A stretch of 51,565 nt of DNA. It comes from Methylotenera sp. (GTDB lineage: Bacteria > Pseudomonadota > Gammaproteobacteria > Burkholderiales > Methylophilaceae). The stretch spans positions 1-51,565 of the forward strand of contig JABFQV010000012.1 in the NCBI GenBank assembly GCA_013141495.1. Direction: 5' to 3'. The position numbers and the translations under genes are program-made. A model generated the notes under the pieces. That model was not told the DNA's origin, did not search any database, and was given only the letters and a program-made list of their open reading frames with translations. Shown here piece after piece: positions 1 to 8,789 of the stretch; position 1 is the first letter of the stretch; each line of letters starts with the position of its first letter.

Positions 1-1
1 T

Positions 2-61
2 CCACCTACACCTCCACCTCCACCGTGCGTTCCAATACTACCAGGTGACTGTGTTATTTAG
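2..61 (+). CDS. C-terminal tail of a proline-rich protein (partial, uncertain)
   Basis: One frame is open from the window edge to a TAG at 59-61 and encodes a proline-rich tail (PPTPPPPP followed by CVPILPGDCVI). The strong hairpin at 82-115 lies just downstream, as expected if a plus-strand gene ends here. Two other plus frames and a glycine-rich minus-strand frame are also open over this short stretch, so the frame choice is weak. No family can be assigned. Confidence 0.3.
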   Translation, partial: PPTPPPPPCVPILPGDCVI

Positions 62-81
62 TAGTTGCATCTCATATTGAT

Positions 82-115
82 AAATAGAGCAGGTGATTTT
101 TTACCTGCTCTATTT
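82..115 (+). terminator. Intrinsic terminator-like hairpin
   Basis: Perfect 13-bp arms (82-94 and 103-115) flank an 8-nt loop, and a T-rich tail (ATTTG) follows. It probably ends transcription of the gene entering from the left edge. It also argues against an upstream GTG at 93 as the start of the next gene, because that codon lies inside the stem. Confidence 0.7.
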
Positions 116-158
116 ATTTGAGCGCCTTATACTCTTTAAGCCATCTTTTCTGCCATTC

Positions 159-2042
159 ATGCGTCGTTTCATTCATTATTTTCCTGTTTTTTTGCTCTTG
201 GTCGCGATTATTTCCAACCATGCGCATGCAGAAAGCTCGACCACCTATAGCAAGTTAAGTGTTGAGAAAAAACAAATGTGGCAGCGTATTCTGCTACAAG
301 AAAATGCTTCTTTTCGGCCTACAAATGCGAATTATTATTTATCCGATACCATCACACCAGATTTAGCTCAAGAGTTTGACTTGGTTGAGCAGTATCTGCA
401 TGGCAAACGCATCTATTCCGGTCAGCCAGATACTGCGCCATGGTGTCGCTTTCCTGCACGATTTGCATTTGTCTCTAAATCGCTTGATGGCAAGTTAATT
501 GTACCTGAAGCGTTTCGTCCGTGTAATTTGGCATTGCCCGCACTGGATGAAAGCCTTAACGCCTACCTGCTAAAGACGCTAGAGCCACAAGATACGGGGC
601 AGGCATTGTTTCATGTGGCTTTAATTATTGAAGGCAAACGTTTTTATAATAGCAGTGTGATGTCTATCAACATCGGCTTTGGTCAAAGCCAAACAGATGG
701 CTCACTCAACACGCAAAGCGTTCGCAATAATGAAGCGTTGATGTTGGCGTCATCGTTTTTTAGCGAAGGTCGGGCCACTGTAAAACAGAATTTCATTCCC
801 ATCGTGACAATTCAAAAAGCGGCCGGGGAGCAAACCTACCGCGTAAACATGCCGCCCGAGTACATTTACATGTTGAACTTGCTAGCTTATGAAACAACAT
901 ACGCCCAACTGCCTTATAGTCTACTAAAAGGTAATTGCCACACTTATTTGGAGGCGATTTTTTCAGCTGTTTTGCCCGAATCTAAAACAAAAAAACGTTG
1001 GTTCTTTGATTACTTCCCAGCCTTTATGGAGGCCGTGAATCAAGGTGCATCCAATCCTAAAGCCGTAATTTTTGAACCACACCGCTACCGTGAATTACCA
1101 TTAACCGCATTAAAGCGCCTTTCAAAACATCTAAGCTGGCATGAGTATCAAATACTACAGCAGTTTGTATATCAGAGAATTTTACCTGACGATATATCAT
1201 CCAGTGAATATAGCCCCGCCTTACGCAAGGCGTTAGCCAAGGTGGCGGAGCTGTTTCCAAATAGGTTAAAAACAACACCAAATTTACTTACTTTACGAGA
1301 TGAGTATTTAGCAGAAATTGATGTGGAGCTAGCTAGTCCCGTACCTGTTGAGCAAGCGGATAACCGCCAAGATGTACCTGTATTTAACAGCCCGTATCCT
1401 TCTGCACTGCGTGTACGCGCTTCTGACATAAATGGCAATGGCAAGCTACAATTGGAACTGGATATTTTTAATACACTTGCGGATGAGTTGCCTGCTTCTA
1501 AGCCTTATGGATTCTTTTTAGGTAAACTAAATCTTCAAGCATCCCACAATGGCTTAGCATTTGACCGTTTTTTAATTGTACAAGAAAGTAAAGTTGGCGA
1601 TGGATGCTGTGGTGATGCTTTATATAATCTCGGCTTCAAGAGGTTAAATGGCATTGCGCTGGATATAGTCAATTACCCTGAATACATTAAAGTACCAGAG
1701 TGGAAATTTAAGCCGCAGTTAGAATTGAGTATGAGTAAAGGTATTGGCACCGTTTCAAATAATGGATTCTCATTACAGGTATTGCCAGAAGCAAGTTTTT
1801 TGACCTACGGAGAATTTATTGATTTGAATGTAACTAATAGAATAGGCTGGTCAAATAATGTTTTTGCAGTATTGGCAAGTCAATTGGTGAGAGTCTACGG
1901 ACCAGACGAGCGCAGAAGCAGACCCAACCAAACATTAAGTATGGAATATAAACTCTCTGCACATAGTTACTTGGAATTTGGTTATCAATCTTTCGGTGGT
2001 TCAAAAAGCATCGTTGAGGCTGGGTATGTTTTTGCATTCTAG
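159..2042 (+). CDS. Exported DUF4105 (Lnb N-terminal periplasmic domain) family protein
   Basis: This is a 627-residue protein beginning with a signal peptide (MRRFIHYFPVFLLLVAI, probable cleavage after HAHA). The ATG at 159 was chosen because an earlier GTG lies in the terminator stem. Central features match the DUF4105 domain: WCRFPARFAF near residue 110, FHVALIIEG near 150, and KGNCHTYLEA near 280, which resembles the conserved Asn-Cys of the family. The C-terminal third is rich in alternating hydrophobic segments and ends in aromatic F (AGYVFAF), as outer-membrane barrel domains do. The family is linked to envelope lipoprotein or protease functions, but its substrate is not settled. The next gene overlaps its 3' end by 17 bases, implying translational coupling. 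The assignment rests on recalled motifs. Confidence 0.7.
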   Translation: MRRFIHYFPVFLLLVAIISNHAHAESSTTYSKLSVEKKQMWQRILLQENASFRPTNANYYLSDTITPDLAQEFDLVEQYLHGKRIYSGQPDTAPWCRFPARFAFVSKSLDGKLIVPEAFRPCNLALPALDESLNAYLLKTLEPQDTGQALFHVALIIEGKRFYNSSVMSINIGFGQSQTDGSLNTQSVRNNEALMLASSFFSEGRATVKQNFIPIVTIQKAAGEQTYRVNMPPEYIYMLNLLAYETTYAQLPYSLLKGNCHTYLEAIFSAVLPESKTKKRWFFDYFPAFMEAVNQGASNPKAVIFEPHRYRELPLTALKRLSKHLSWHEYQILQQFVYQRILPDDISSSEYSPALRKALAKVAELFPNRLKTTPNLLTLRDEYLAEIDVELASPVPVEQADNRQDVPVFNSPYPSALRVRASDINGNGKLQLELDIFNTLADELPASKPYGFFLGKLNLQASHNGLAFDRFLIVQESKVGDGCCGDALYNLGFKRLNGIALDIVNYPEYIKVPEWKFKPQLELSMSKGIGTVSNNGFSLQVLPEASFLTYGEFIDLNVTNRIGWSNNVFAVLASQLVRVYGPDERRSRPNQTLSMEYKLSAHSYLEFGYQSFGGSKSIVEAGYVFAF

Positions 2043-2406
2043 CTTAAAGATAACGGCTGCTTTTTTATTGTTGCACAGTGTTACTACATTTGCAGAAAAC
2101 GAATCCAACCCGATCACACAGCCTAAGCAAAATAATTGTCATTTTTACGAATTCATCAAAAACTCCGACCAGCGGTCAGACCCAGCCAATCAAGCTGCAC
2201 GTTTTATCCAAAATAACTGGATTATGCTAGAAAATGACTTGGCAAGAGGGCATGGCGAAACACTTACTTATCTGCGTAATCTTGCACTGTGCCCTTATGT
2301 TTTACCTAGTAATTTATGGAGAGATCAGCTTAAGGGCTTGCCTTACTTGGATCGCGAGCCTAAATTTAGCAAGCTGTTTTTTTCTGAGTGTCTATGCAAT
2401 CGCTAA
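2026..2406 (+). CDS. Exported DUF3015-type protein
   Basis: A 126-residue product if translation starts at the ATG at 2026 inside the end of the upstream gene. The start MFLHSSLKITAAFLLLHS is a signal peptide ending near TFAENES. The motif NDLARGHGETLTYLRNLALC fits the DUF3015 pattern (ARGxGExL, then a cysteine). DUF3015 genes commonly accompany DUF4105 genes, so I infer a two-gene envelope unit of unknown function. The C-terminus is odd: after a run of seven T (2377-2383) the frame stops quickly (FFSECLCNR), while removing one T would extend it to TAG at 2450-2452 with an amphipathic tail. A frameshift or simple length variation is possible. Confidence 0.6.
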   Translation: MFLHSSLKITAAFLLLHSVTTFAENESNPITQPKQNNCHFYEFIKNSDQRSDPANQAARFIQNNWIMLENDLARGHGETLTYLRNLALCPYVLPSNLWRDQLKGLPYLDREPKFSKLFFSECLCNR

Positions 2407-2869
2407 GCTCATTGAATCTTTATGTAATGGACGAAAATTAATTACGATCTAGATGGTAATTATATTCGGTCTTTCGTAGTTAAATGTCAGCTAACTTATT
2501 TGAAATATTCCTAAGATTAAGCTTAAAAGTTGTTAACGACTTTAATGTAACTAGAATAAAGTGATTTGCGTTTTAGGTGCTAGTTGTAAACGACTTTCAT
2601 TAGAACCGGAGGATTTCTTAAGTTGTTGATTTATATAGGTGCGTTGTTAACGACTATTTTGGCCCTGAACACTTGTTCTAAACAATTAAAGTTGTTAACT
2701 TAAGTGCCTGTAACGAATTATTTCGCGATTAGTGAACGACTTCTTGCAGAATTTAATGCACTTGAGCTAATGCCAGAAGCTTAATTTACTAGAATCGTTT
2801 TAATTGGAAGGCGTTGGTTCTGGCGACCAAGCCGTGATTGAGTAATTTAGGAGTGGGCCTATCGGCAAT
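2407..2869. other. Gene-free stretch between convergent genes
   Basis: No convincing coding frame occurs here. The notable content is the iterated near-palindromic 12-mer annotated separately at 2529-2740. I see no clear terminator, although both flanking genes point into this region. Confidence 0.6.
2529..2740. repeat. Iterated dyad GTYGTTAACRAC, four to five copies
   Basis: Near-palindromic copies occur at 2529-2540 (GTTGTTAACGAC), 2583-2594 (GTTGTAAACGAC), 2643-2654 (GTTGTTAACGAC) and 2691-2700 (GTTGTTAACT). A half-copy lies at 2732-2740 (GTGAACGAC). Spacings are about 54, 60, 48 and 41 bp, not in exact helical register. The symmetry suggests a DNA-binding protein site, but the stretch lies between gene 3' ends rather than in an obvious promoter. 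Confidence 0.55.
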
Positions 2870-3511
2870 CTATATCGAGCGTTTTTTTGTGTTGTCAGTT
2901 GCTTGTTTATTTTTACGCTTATCAACAGGTAATGTTTCAGTCTCAAATAGCTTTGGTTGCTTTTCAGCCTCTAGCAGGGCTTCCGAAATCCTTCTGCGCT
3001 CCAGTATGCGGGCTTGGGTATCAAGCAACTCATCCAATGAAATCAAGCCATCTTGATTGGTATCGACACTGCTGAAATGCCTTGCAATTTGTGGTAATTT
3101 TTCCGTGGCCTCTTGTCTATCCAAGGTGCCATCATTGTCATTATCTGCATCTAAAAACCTAGTCTCGATGCTTTTTTTCATTGCACGCCGACGCTCTTCA
3201 ATTTGATCATGACTGGGGTCAACAGCTCGCGCATAATCTTCAAGCGCCTTGCGTAATCTATCTCGATTTTCTGGGCTAAAATTGAGCTTAAGCGTTTGTT
3301 GCAAACCATCAACTTTAACTTCTTCACTTGCTACCGCTGAATCAAGTTCCAACACACGAGAGTCTTTACCTTCTACCGGGTTAGCTTGGTTATTACGCCC
3401 TCCCGCGCTCACGCTAAAAGAAACGCCTAGCCCAACACACAAGCTTAAGCATGCGTGTTTAGCAAAAGATAAATTGTTCTTCAAAATTAAATTCAACGAC
3501 TCAACTTTCAA
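2870..3511 (-). CDS. Exported EF-hand calcium-binding protein
   Basis: A 213-residue protein with a hydrophobic N-terminal segment (ACLSLCVGLGVSFSVSAGG) acting as a signal peptide. Two canonical EF-hand loops are visible near residues 120-132 (DADNDNDGTLDRQE) and 149-160 (DTNQDGLISLDE), each with acidic residues at loop positions 1, 3, 5 and 12. The tail is lysine-rich. It probably binds calcium in the periplasm, but no partner is evident. The start is TTG at 3511, or TTG at 3496, which has a weak GAG upstream; no ATG occurs before the EF-hands. It is divergent from the response regulator gene, with about 270 bp between them. Confidence 0.75.
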   Translation of the reverse strand: MKVESLNLILKNNLSFAKHACLSLCVGLGVSFSVSAGGRNNQANPVEGKDSRVLELDSAVASEEVKVDGLQQTLKLNFSPENRDRLRKALEDYARAVDPSHDQIEERRRAMKKSIETRFLDADNDNDGTLDRQEATEKLPQIARHFSSVDTNQDGLISLDELLDTQARILERRRISEALLEAEKQPKLFETETLPVDKRKNKQATDNTKKRSI

Positions 3512-3783
3512 ACATTAGTTAGCGAGATTTAAGTCGCATAATCATGAACTGTGATTGTAAACTGAATGTTTCAGCACATCGCACAATTGTAAAAATTTGT
3601 AAATTTACCCCACTGCGCGTAAGACTACAAAAAACTTTGTTAGTTTACAACTTGAGCATTTAATCTTTACCTAATTTAGCTTACACTTTGGCATTAGTGA
3701 AAATTTAATTTTAATAGCTAGCTTTAACAGTGTAAATTAAGTAAAAGAATCGCTAAATACAATTCTGCTTGGGGAAGATGATA

Positions 3784-4509
3784 ATGGTGGACCAAAAGAA
3801 AAAGATTTTAGTTGTGGATGACGATGTGCGATTGCGCGAGTTATTACAGCGCTATCTTACTGAGCAAGGTTTTAACGTTAAGGCCGCAGCCGACGCCAAA
3901 GAAATGGATGCGACGCTAGCTGGCGACACCATTGATTTGCTCGTGCTGGATTTAATGCTGCCAGGTGAGGACGGGTTATCTATTTGCCGCAGAATGCGTG
4001 GCTCTGGCGCCATGATACCTATTGTGATGCTAACCGCGCGTGGCGATGAGGTTGACCGCATCATCGGGCTTGAAATGGGTGCCGATGATTATCTGCCTAA
4101 ACCGTTTAACCCACGTGAATTATTAGCGCGCATCAACGCCGTGCTACGGCGGCATGAACGCTTGGTTCCTAGTGCGCCAGCTAACACCAATGAAAATGTC
4201 ACTATTGGTGATTTTATATTCAACCCTTCGACGCGCTCACTCAGCCACAATGGCACCTCTGTTGCCATTACCAGTGGCGAGTTTGCCTTGCTGAAGGTGT
4301 TTGTTGATCACCCACGCCAACCCCTATCTCGCGATAGGCTCATGCAACTGGCACGTGGGCGAGAGTTAGATGTGTTTGACCGTAGCATTGATGTGCAAGT
4401 ATCGCGTTTACGCAAGCTGATTGAACCAGACCCAGCACATCCGCGCTACTTGCAAACCATGTGGGGGTTTGGTTATGTGTTTATCCCCGATGGTGAGGTT
4501 GACCATTAA
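3784..4509 (+). CDS. ompR: OmpR-family response regulator
   Basis: Two-domain regulator: an N-terminal receiver with the acidic pocket (VVDDD), phospho-acceptor Asp in LVLDLMLPGEDG near residue 53 and the conserved Lys in LPKPFNPRE near 103, then a C-terminal winged-helix Trans_reg_C domain ending in the typical WGFGYVF. The start at ATG 3784 is preferred over TTG 3769 or ATG 3778 because GGGGAAG (3771-3777) then sits at proper distance. The sensor kinase gene follows after 126 bp in the same direction, as in OmpR/EnvZ pairs. The regulon cannot be read from the sequence. The symbol is by similarity only. Confidence 0.85.
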   Translation: MVDQKKKILVVDDDVRLRELLQRYLTEQGFNVKAAADAKEMDATLAGDTIDLLVLDLMLPGEDGLSICRRMRGSGAMIPIVMLTARGDEVDRIIGLEMGADDYLPKPFNPRELLARINAVLRRHERLVPSAPANTNENVTIGDFIFNPSTRSLSHNGTSVAITSGEFALLKVFVDHPRQPLSRDRLMQLARGRELDVFDRSIDVQVSRLRKLIEPDPAHPRYLQTMWGFGYVFIPDGEVDH

Positions 4510-4635
4510 ATTTGTTTAAATTGCTTGAAGTAACTGAGGGCATTCAATTTAATTAATATTTTCATCCATCTCCGTGCTAATGAAGTCATGCCTTGCACGC
4601 TTGCTAACTATTATCATTATAAGTTGCCATAATAA

Positions 4636-5943
4636 TTGCGCCTTTTACCCAATACCCTCCTAGCTAGAGTGATGTTGCTCATTGCCATTTTATTGGCGAT
4701 TGGGCAAGTTGCCTCATTGCAAATCTTTGAGTATTTTGAACGCGGCCCACGTGCAGAAGCCACAGCACTACAGGCAGTTACCGTGGTTAATTACACGCGC
4801 GCATCGCTCATTGCCTCACAAGAAAATTTACGTTTGGCACTACTTTCAGAGCTGACAGGCAAAGAAGGCGTGCGTGTTTATTCGGCAGATTTCATGGAGG
4901 AAATTGAGCCACTGCCGGCTGACCCATTTATCAATATGGTAGCGGATAAAATTCGTGAGCGGCTAGGGGTTGAGACGATAATTACCGTTAATCATTACGG
5001 CATCGAGGGGCTTTGGGTGAGCTTTGGTATTGGCATGGATGATTTCTGGGTGGTGATTCCACGTATTCATGTTGACCGACCTTTCCCGTGGAAGTGGCTG
5101 GGCTGGGTAGCGCTTGTGCTATTGCTTTCACTCGCGGGCGGCTATGTTATTGCGGCGCGGATTAACCGCCCTCTGCACTTACTCATGAATGCTGCCAACA
5201 GACTGCGTAAGGGTGAGCACCCGGAAAAGTTGCCTGAAGGTAGCTTTGCTGAACTACGTGAAGTCAACGATACCTTTAACAAAATGGCGGATTCATTAGC
5301 CGAACTTGATGCGGAAAGAACCTTGATATTAGCTGGGGTTTCACATGACATACGCACACCTTTAGCGCGATTACGGCTATCGGTCGAAATGCTGCCTGAT
5401 GAAAGTTGCGCCAGCTTAAAAACCGGCATGATTCAAGATATTGCCGATATGGACAATATCATTCATCAATTTTTAGATTTTGTAAAAGGAGTGGAAGGCG
5501 AACCTACGCAAATGACGGACATCAATACGCTACTGCAAGCACTGCATGACCGCCAAGCGCGCGCCGGGCGAGATTTAGTCATACAACTGGCCCCCACCTA
5601 TGTGGTGCCGATTAAGCCGCTGGCGATGCAGCGCCTATTAGACAACCTAGTTGGCAATGCTTACGCTTACGGCCGCGGACAGGTGCGTGTCGCCAGTCAA
5701 ATTACAGCAGATTATATTGTGATAAGCGTATTTGACAACGGCCCTGGCATTCCGGCAAGCCATGTTGAAAAATTGCTCAAACCGTTTGAACGGCTTGATA
5801 CCGCACGTAGCAATGCAGGCGGTAGTGGGCTAGGTCTTGCTATTGCCGACCGCATTGCAAAGCTTCATCATGGCAAACTTGAGTTAATCAACCGGCCAGA
5901 AGGTGGGTTAGAGGCGCGGTTAAGTATTCCCATTAAGAATTAG
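4636..5943 (+). CDS. envZ: EnvZ-like membrane sensor histidine kinase
   Basis: A 435-residue kinase. One membrane segment lies at residues 10-30 and a second at about 155-175 (WLGWVALVLLLSLAGGYV), flanking a periplasmic sensor domain. A HAMP domain (about 175-225) follows, then the H-box (AGVSHDIRTPLARLRLS, His near residue 236), N-box (LLDNLVGNAYAYG), G1 (DNGPGIP) and G2 (GGSGLGLAIADRI). Translation probably starts at TTG 4636, because MRLLPNTLLARV matches how this subfamily begins. It is cognate to the regulator upstream by position. Its last 11 bases overlap the convergent cysG. Confidence 0.85.
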   Translation: MRLLPNTLLARVMLLIAILLAIGQVASLQIFEYFERGPRAEATALQAVTVVNYTRASLIASQENLRLALLSELTGKEGVRVYSADFMEEIEPLPADPFINMVADKIRERLGVETIITVNHYGIEGLWVSFGIGMDDFWVVIPRIHVDRPFPWKWLGWVALVLLLSLAGGYVIAARINRPLHLLMNAANRLRKGEHPEKLPEGSFAELREVNDTFNKMADSLAELDAERTLILAGVSHDIRTPLARLRLSVEMLPDESCASLKTGMIQDIADMDNIIHQFLDFVKGVEGEPTQMTDINTLLQALHDRQARAGRDLVIQLAPTYVVPIKPLAMQRLLDNLVGNAYAYGRGQVRVASQITADYIVISVFDNGPGIPASHVEKLLKPFERLDTARSNAGGSGLGLAIADRIAKLHHGKLELINRPEGGLEARLSIPIKN

Positions 5944-7321
5944 GCTCAAACCAAGCCAATTTCTCGCGTAGCTTTACAACCTCACCAATAATGGTTAAGC
6001 ACGGTGGTTTTAAGCCCGCTGCAGTTACTTTTTCAGCCAAGTCAGCCAACGTAGCGACCACAACTTTTTGCCTTTGTGTTGTGCCTTGCTGCACCACGGC
6101 AACGGGCATATCGGCAGATACGCCATGTTCAATCAGTTTTTCGCATATTTGCGCCAAGCCTACCAAGCCCATATAAATCACCACGGTTTGGCTTGGGCGT
6201 GACATCGCGACCCAATCTAAATCTAACGTTCCATCTTTGAGATGCCCGGTAATAAACAAACAAGCCTGAGCGTAATCGCGGTGCGTCAATGGAATGCCGG
6301 CATAACTAGAAACACCATTGGCAGCCGTAATGCCTGGCACCACCTGAAACGGCACACCGCGCGCCATTAAGGTTTCAATTTCTTCACCACCACGGCCAAA
6401 AATGAAGGGGTCGCCGCCTTTTAAGCGTAATACACGCTTACCTTGCAAAGCCAACTTAGCTAAAAGTTCGTTAATTTCTTCTTGCGGTAGCGTGTGCTGA
6501 TCGCGAGATTTTCCTACATAGATCAGCTCGGCATCACGTCGCACCAACGCCATGACTTCCGGGCTCACAAGTTTGTCATATACACAAACATCACATTGCT
6601 GCATCAATCGCAATGCTCTGAATGTAAGCAGATCAGGGTCACCAGGACCGCCGCCGACTAAAAACACTTCACCTTTATGGCTTGTAGCATCGGGGGCGTC
6701 GATCAAGTGTTGTAGCAACTCGCGCGCGGCTTGTTCCTGCCCGGACAATACGCGCTCAACCATGGGGCCTTGCAGTACGTCCTCCCAAAAAATACGGCGC
6801 TGTTGGGTTGTGGCGAACTTGAGCTTTACTTTATCTCTGAACTCACCCGCAATTTCAGCGATACGTCCATAACCTGCCGGCAGCATAGTCTCAATTTTAG
6901 TGCGGATATAACGTGCGAGTACGGGCGCATTGCCTTCGCTGGATATTGCAATCACCACCGGGCTGCGGTCAATAATTGAACCCATGGTAAAGGTGCATAA
7001 AGCTGGAGAATCAACAACATTAACCGGAATATTCAGTGCTTGTGCATCGCGAGAAACCTCTTTATTGACAGCCTGATTATCAGTGGCAGCAATCACCAAA
7101 CATGCACCCATTAACTGGTTTTTTTCATAATCAGCCTTAATCACTTTAACTTTTTCATCATCAAGTAAAACTTGTATTGCCTCAACCAAGCTTGGTGAAA
7201 CAATGGTCACGTCGGCATCTGCTTTAAGCAGCATATTGACTTTACGTGTAGCAACATCGCCACCGCCAATCACAACACAATGACGATTTTTGATATTAAA
7301 AAAAATGGGAAGTGCTTGCAT
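5933..7321 (-). CDS. cysG: Siroheme synthase CysG (trifunctional)
   Basis: A 462-residue fusion that makes siroheme from uroporphyrinogen III for sulfite and nitrite reductases. The N-terminal half is the NAD-dependent dehydrogenase/ferrochelatase (GGGDVATRKV near residue 19), followed by the dimerisation region (about 150-210). The C-terminal half is the SAM-dependent uroporphyrinogen III methyltransferase, with VGGGPGDPDLLTFRAL near 222 and RLKGGDPFIFGRGGEE near 299. The length is typical for the full fusion. It is convergent with the sensor kinase gene, the coding ends overlapping by 11 bp, and divergent from miaB. Confidence 0.95.
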   Translation of the reverse strand: MQALPIFFNIKNRHCVVIGGGDVATRKVNMLLKADADVTIVSPSLVEAIQVLLDDEKVKVIKADYEKNQLMGACLVIAATDNQAVNKEVSRDAQALNIPVNVVDSPALCTFTMGSIIDRSPVVIAISSEGNAPVLARYIRTKIETMLPAGYGRIAEIAGEFRDKVKLKFATTQQRRIFWEDVLQGPMVERVLSGQEQAARELLQHLIDAPDATSHKGEVFLVGGGPGDPDLLTFRALRLMQQCDVCVYDKLVSPEVMALVRRDAELIYVGKSRDQHTLPQEEINELLAKLALQGKRVLRLKGGDPFIFGRGGEEIETLMARGVPFQVVPGITAANGVSSYAGIPLTHRDYAQACLFITGHLKDGTLDLDWVAMSRPSQTVVIYMGLVGLAQICEKLIEHGVSADMPVAVVQQGTTQRQKVVVATLADLAEKVTAAGLKPPCLTIIGEVVKLREKLAWFEPNS

Positions 7322-7417
7322 GTTTAGTGTTGAGTATTAGGATAAGGCTATTTTACCTGCTACCAAATAACTTTGCGTGTGACTAATGACCAAATACGCT
7401 AAAATTACACTTTAAAA

Positions 7418-8776
7418 TTGAGCATCAAACACTTGAACACACCCAAAAAAGCTGTAGTTAAAAAAGTATTCATTAAAACCTTCGGCTGCCAGATGAATGA
7501 ATATGATTCATCGCGCATGGCGGATATGCTTGCTTCATCTGATGGCATGGTGGAAACACTGACGCCTGAAGATGCAGATGTCATTTTGCTTAACACTTGC
7601 TCGGTACGTGAAAAAGCGGAAGACAAAGTATTCAGTCATTTGGGACGATTTATTCCGCTTAAAGCAAAAAATCCTAATTTAATTATTGGCGTGGGTGGCT
7701 GTGTTGCATCGCAAGAAGGTGACAACATTATCAAGCGTGCGCCGTATGTGGATGTGGTATTTGGCCCGCAAACCTTACACCGTTTGCCTGAGATGATTAA
7801 AAAAAGCCAAGCCAGCCATGTATCGCAAGTAGATATCAGCTTTCCTGAGATTGAAAAATTTGACCACCTGCCACCACCGCGTGTAGAAGGCGTTAGCGCA
7901 TTTTTAAGCATTATGGAAGGCTGTAGCAAGTATTGCACTTTTTGCGTAGTGCCCTATACGCGCGGAGAAGAAGTTTCACGTCCGTTTGCAGATATTTTGA
8001 CCGAAGCGATACAGCTGGCACAACAAGGCGTAAAAGAAATCACCCTGCTCGGGCAAAATGTGAATGCCTACCGTACTGAGTATGATGGCGTTGAAGCCGA
8101 TTTGGCGATGCTGATTGAGACCATTGCTGAAATCCCGCAAATAGAACGCATCCGTTTCACTACCAGCCACCCCAATGAGATGAATCAAAGGCTTATTGAT
8201 TGTTTTGCTAACATTCCAAAATTGGCACTACAGTTGCATTTGCCTGTACAAGCGGGCTCCGACCGTATTTTAATGGCGATGAAGCGCAATTACACCGTAT
8301 TGCAATTCAAATCAATCATTCGTAAGTTGCGCGTTGCCAGCCCTAACTTAACGTTTACTTCTGACTTTATTATTGGCTTTCCAGGGGAAACAGAAAGCGA
8401 TTTTGAAGCGACGGTCAAATTGATGCAAGATGTTGGTTTTGATGCCAGCTTCAGCTTTTTATATAGCCCGCGTCCAGGCACGCCCGCAGCATTTTTGAAA
8501 GATGACACCACGCAAGAGGTTAAATTAGCGCGCTTAACTAAACTGCAAACCATTAACGAGGCGCAAGCTAAAACTATTTCAGAGGCCATGCTAGGTAGCA
8601 CACAACGCGTGCTAATTGAAGGCGCATCATGGAAAGACAGTGGTTTACTGGCAGGCAAAACAGATAATAATCGTGTGGTGGACATTGCGGGCGACGCCAG
8701 CCTGATTCATCAATTTGTACATGTAAAAATTACCGATGTATCAAACCCGCGCCGCTTATTAGGCGAAATAATTTAG
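7418..8776 (+). CDS. miaB: tRNA-2-methylthio-N6-dimethylallyladenosine synthase MiaB
   Basis: A 452-residue radical-SAM methylthiotransferase that modifies i6A37 in tRNAs reading UNN codons. The N-terminal UPF0004 domain carries three cluster cysteines ([30 protein letters not shown]). The radical SAM motif CSKYCTFC follows near residue 170, and a C-terminal TRAM domain ends the protein. There is no ATG before the conserved N-terminus, so initiation is at TTG 7418 or TTG 7433. It begins a housekeeping cluster with phoH 13 bp downstream. Confidence 0.95.
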   Translation: MSIKHLNTPKKAVVKKVFIKTFGCQMNEYDSSRMADMLASSDGMVETLTPEDADVILLNTCSVREKAEDKVFSHLGRFIPLKAKNPNLIIGVGGCVASQEGDNIIKRAPYVDVVFGPQTLHRLPEMIKKSQASHVSQVDISFPEIEKFDHLPPPRVEGVSAFLSIMEGCSKYCTFCVVPYTRGEEVSRPFADILTEAIQLAQQGVKEITLLGQNVNAYRTEYDGVEADLAMLIETIAEIPQIERIRFTTSHPNEMNQRLIDCFANIPKLALQLHLPVQAGSDRILMAMKRNYTVLQFKSIIRKLRVASPNLTFTSDFIIGFPGETESDFEATVKLMQDVGFDASFSFLYSPRPGTPAAFLKDDTTQEVKLARLTKLQTINEAQAKTISEAMLGSTQRVLIEGASWKDSGLLAGKTDNNRVVDIAGDASLIHQFVHVKITDVSNPRRLLGEII

Positions 8777-8789
8777 GCCTTATTTAAAC

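Noticed and set aside
93-158. Upstream GTG start for the DUF4105 protein
   Set aside because: The codon lies inside a perfect 13-bp terminator stem, and the signal peptide begins naturally at ATG 159.
2529-2740. CRISPR array or integron attC sites
   Set aside because: Repeats are short (12 bp), degenerate and unevenly spaced, with no cas or integrase gene. They also lack the attC core pair arrangement.
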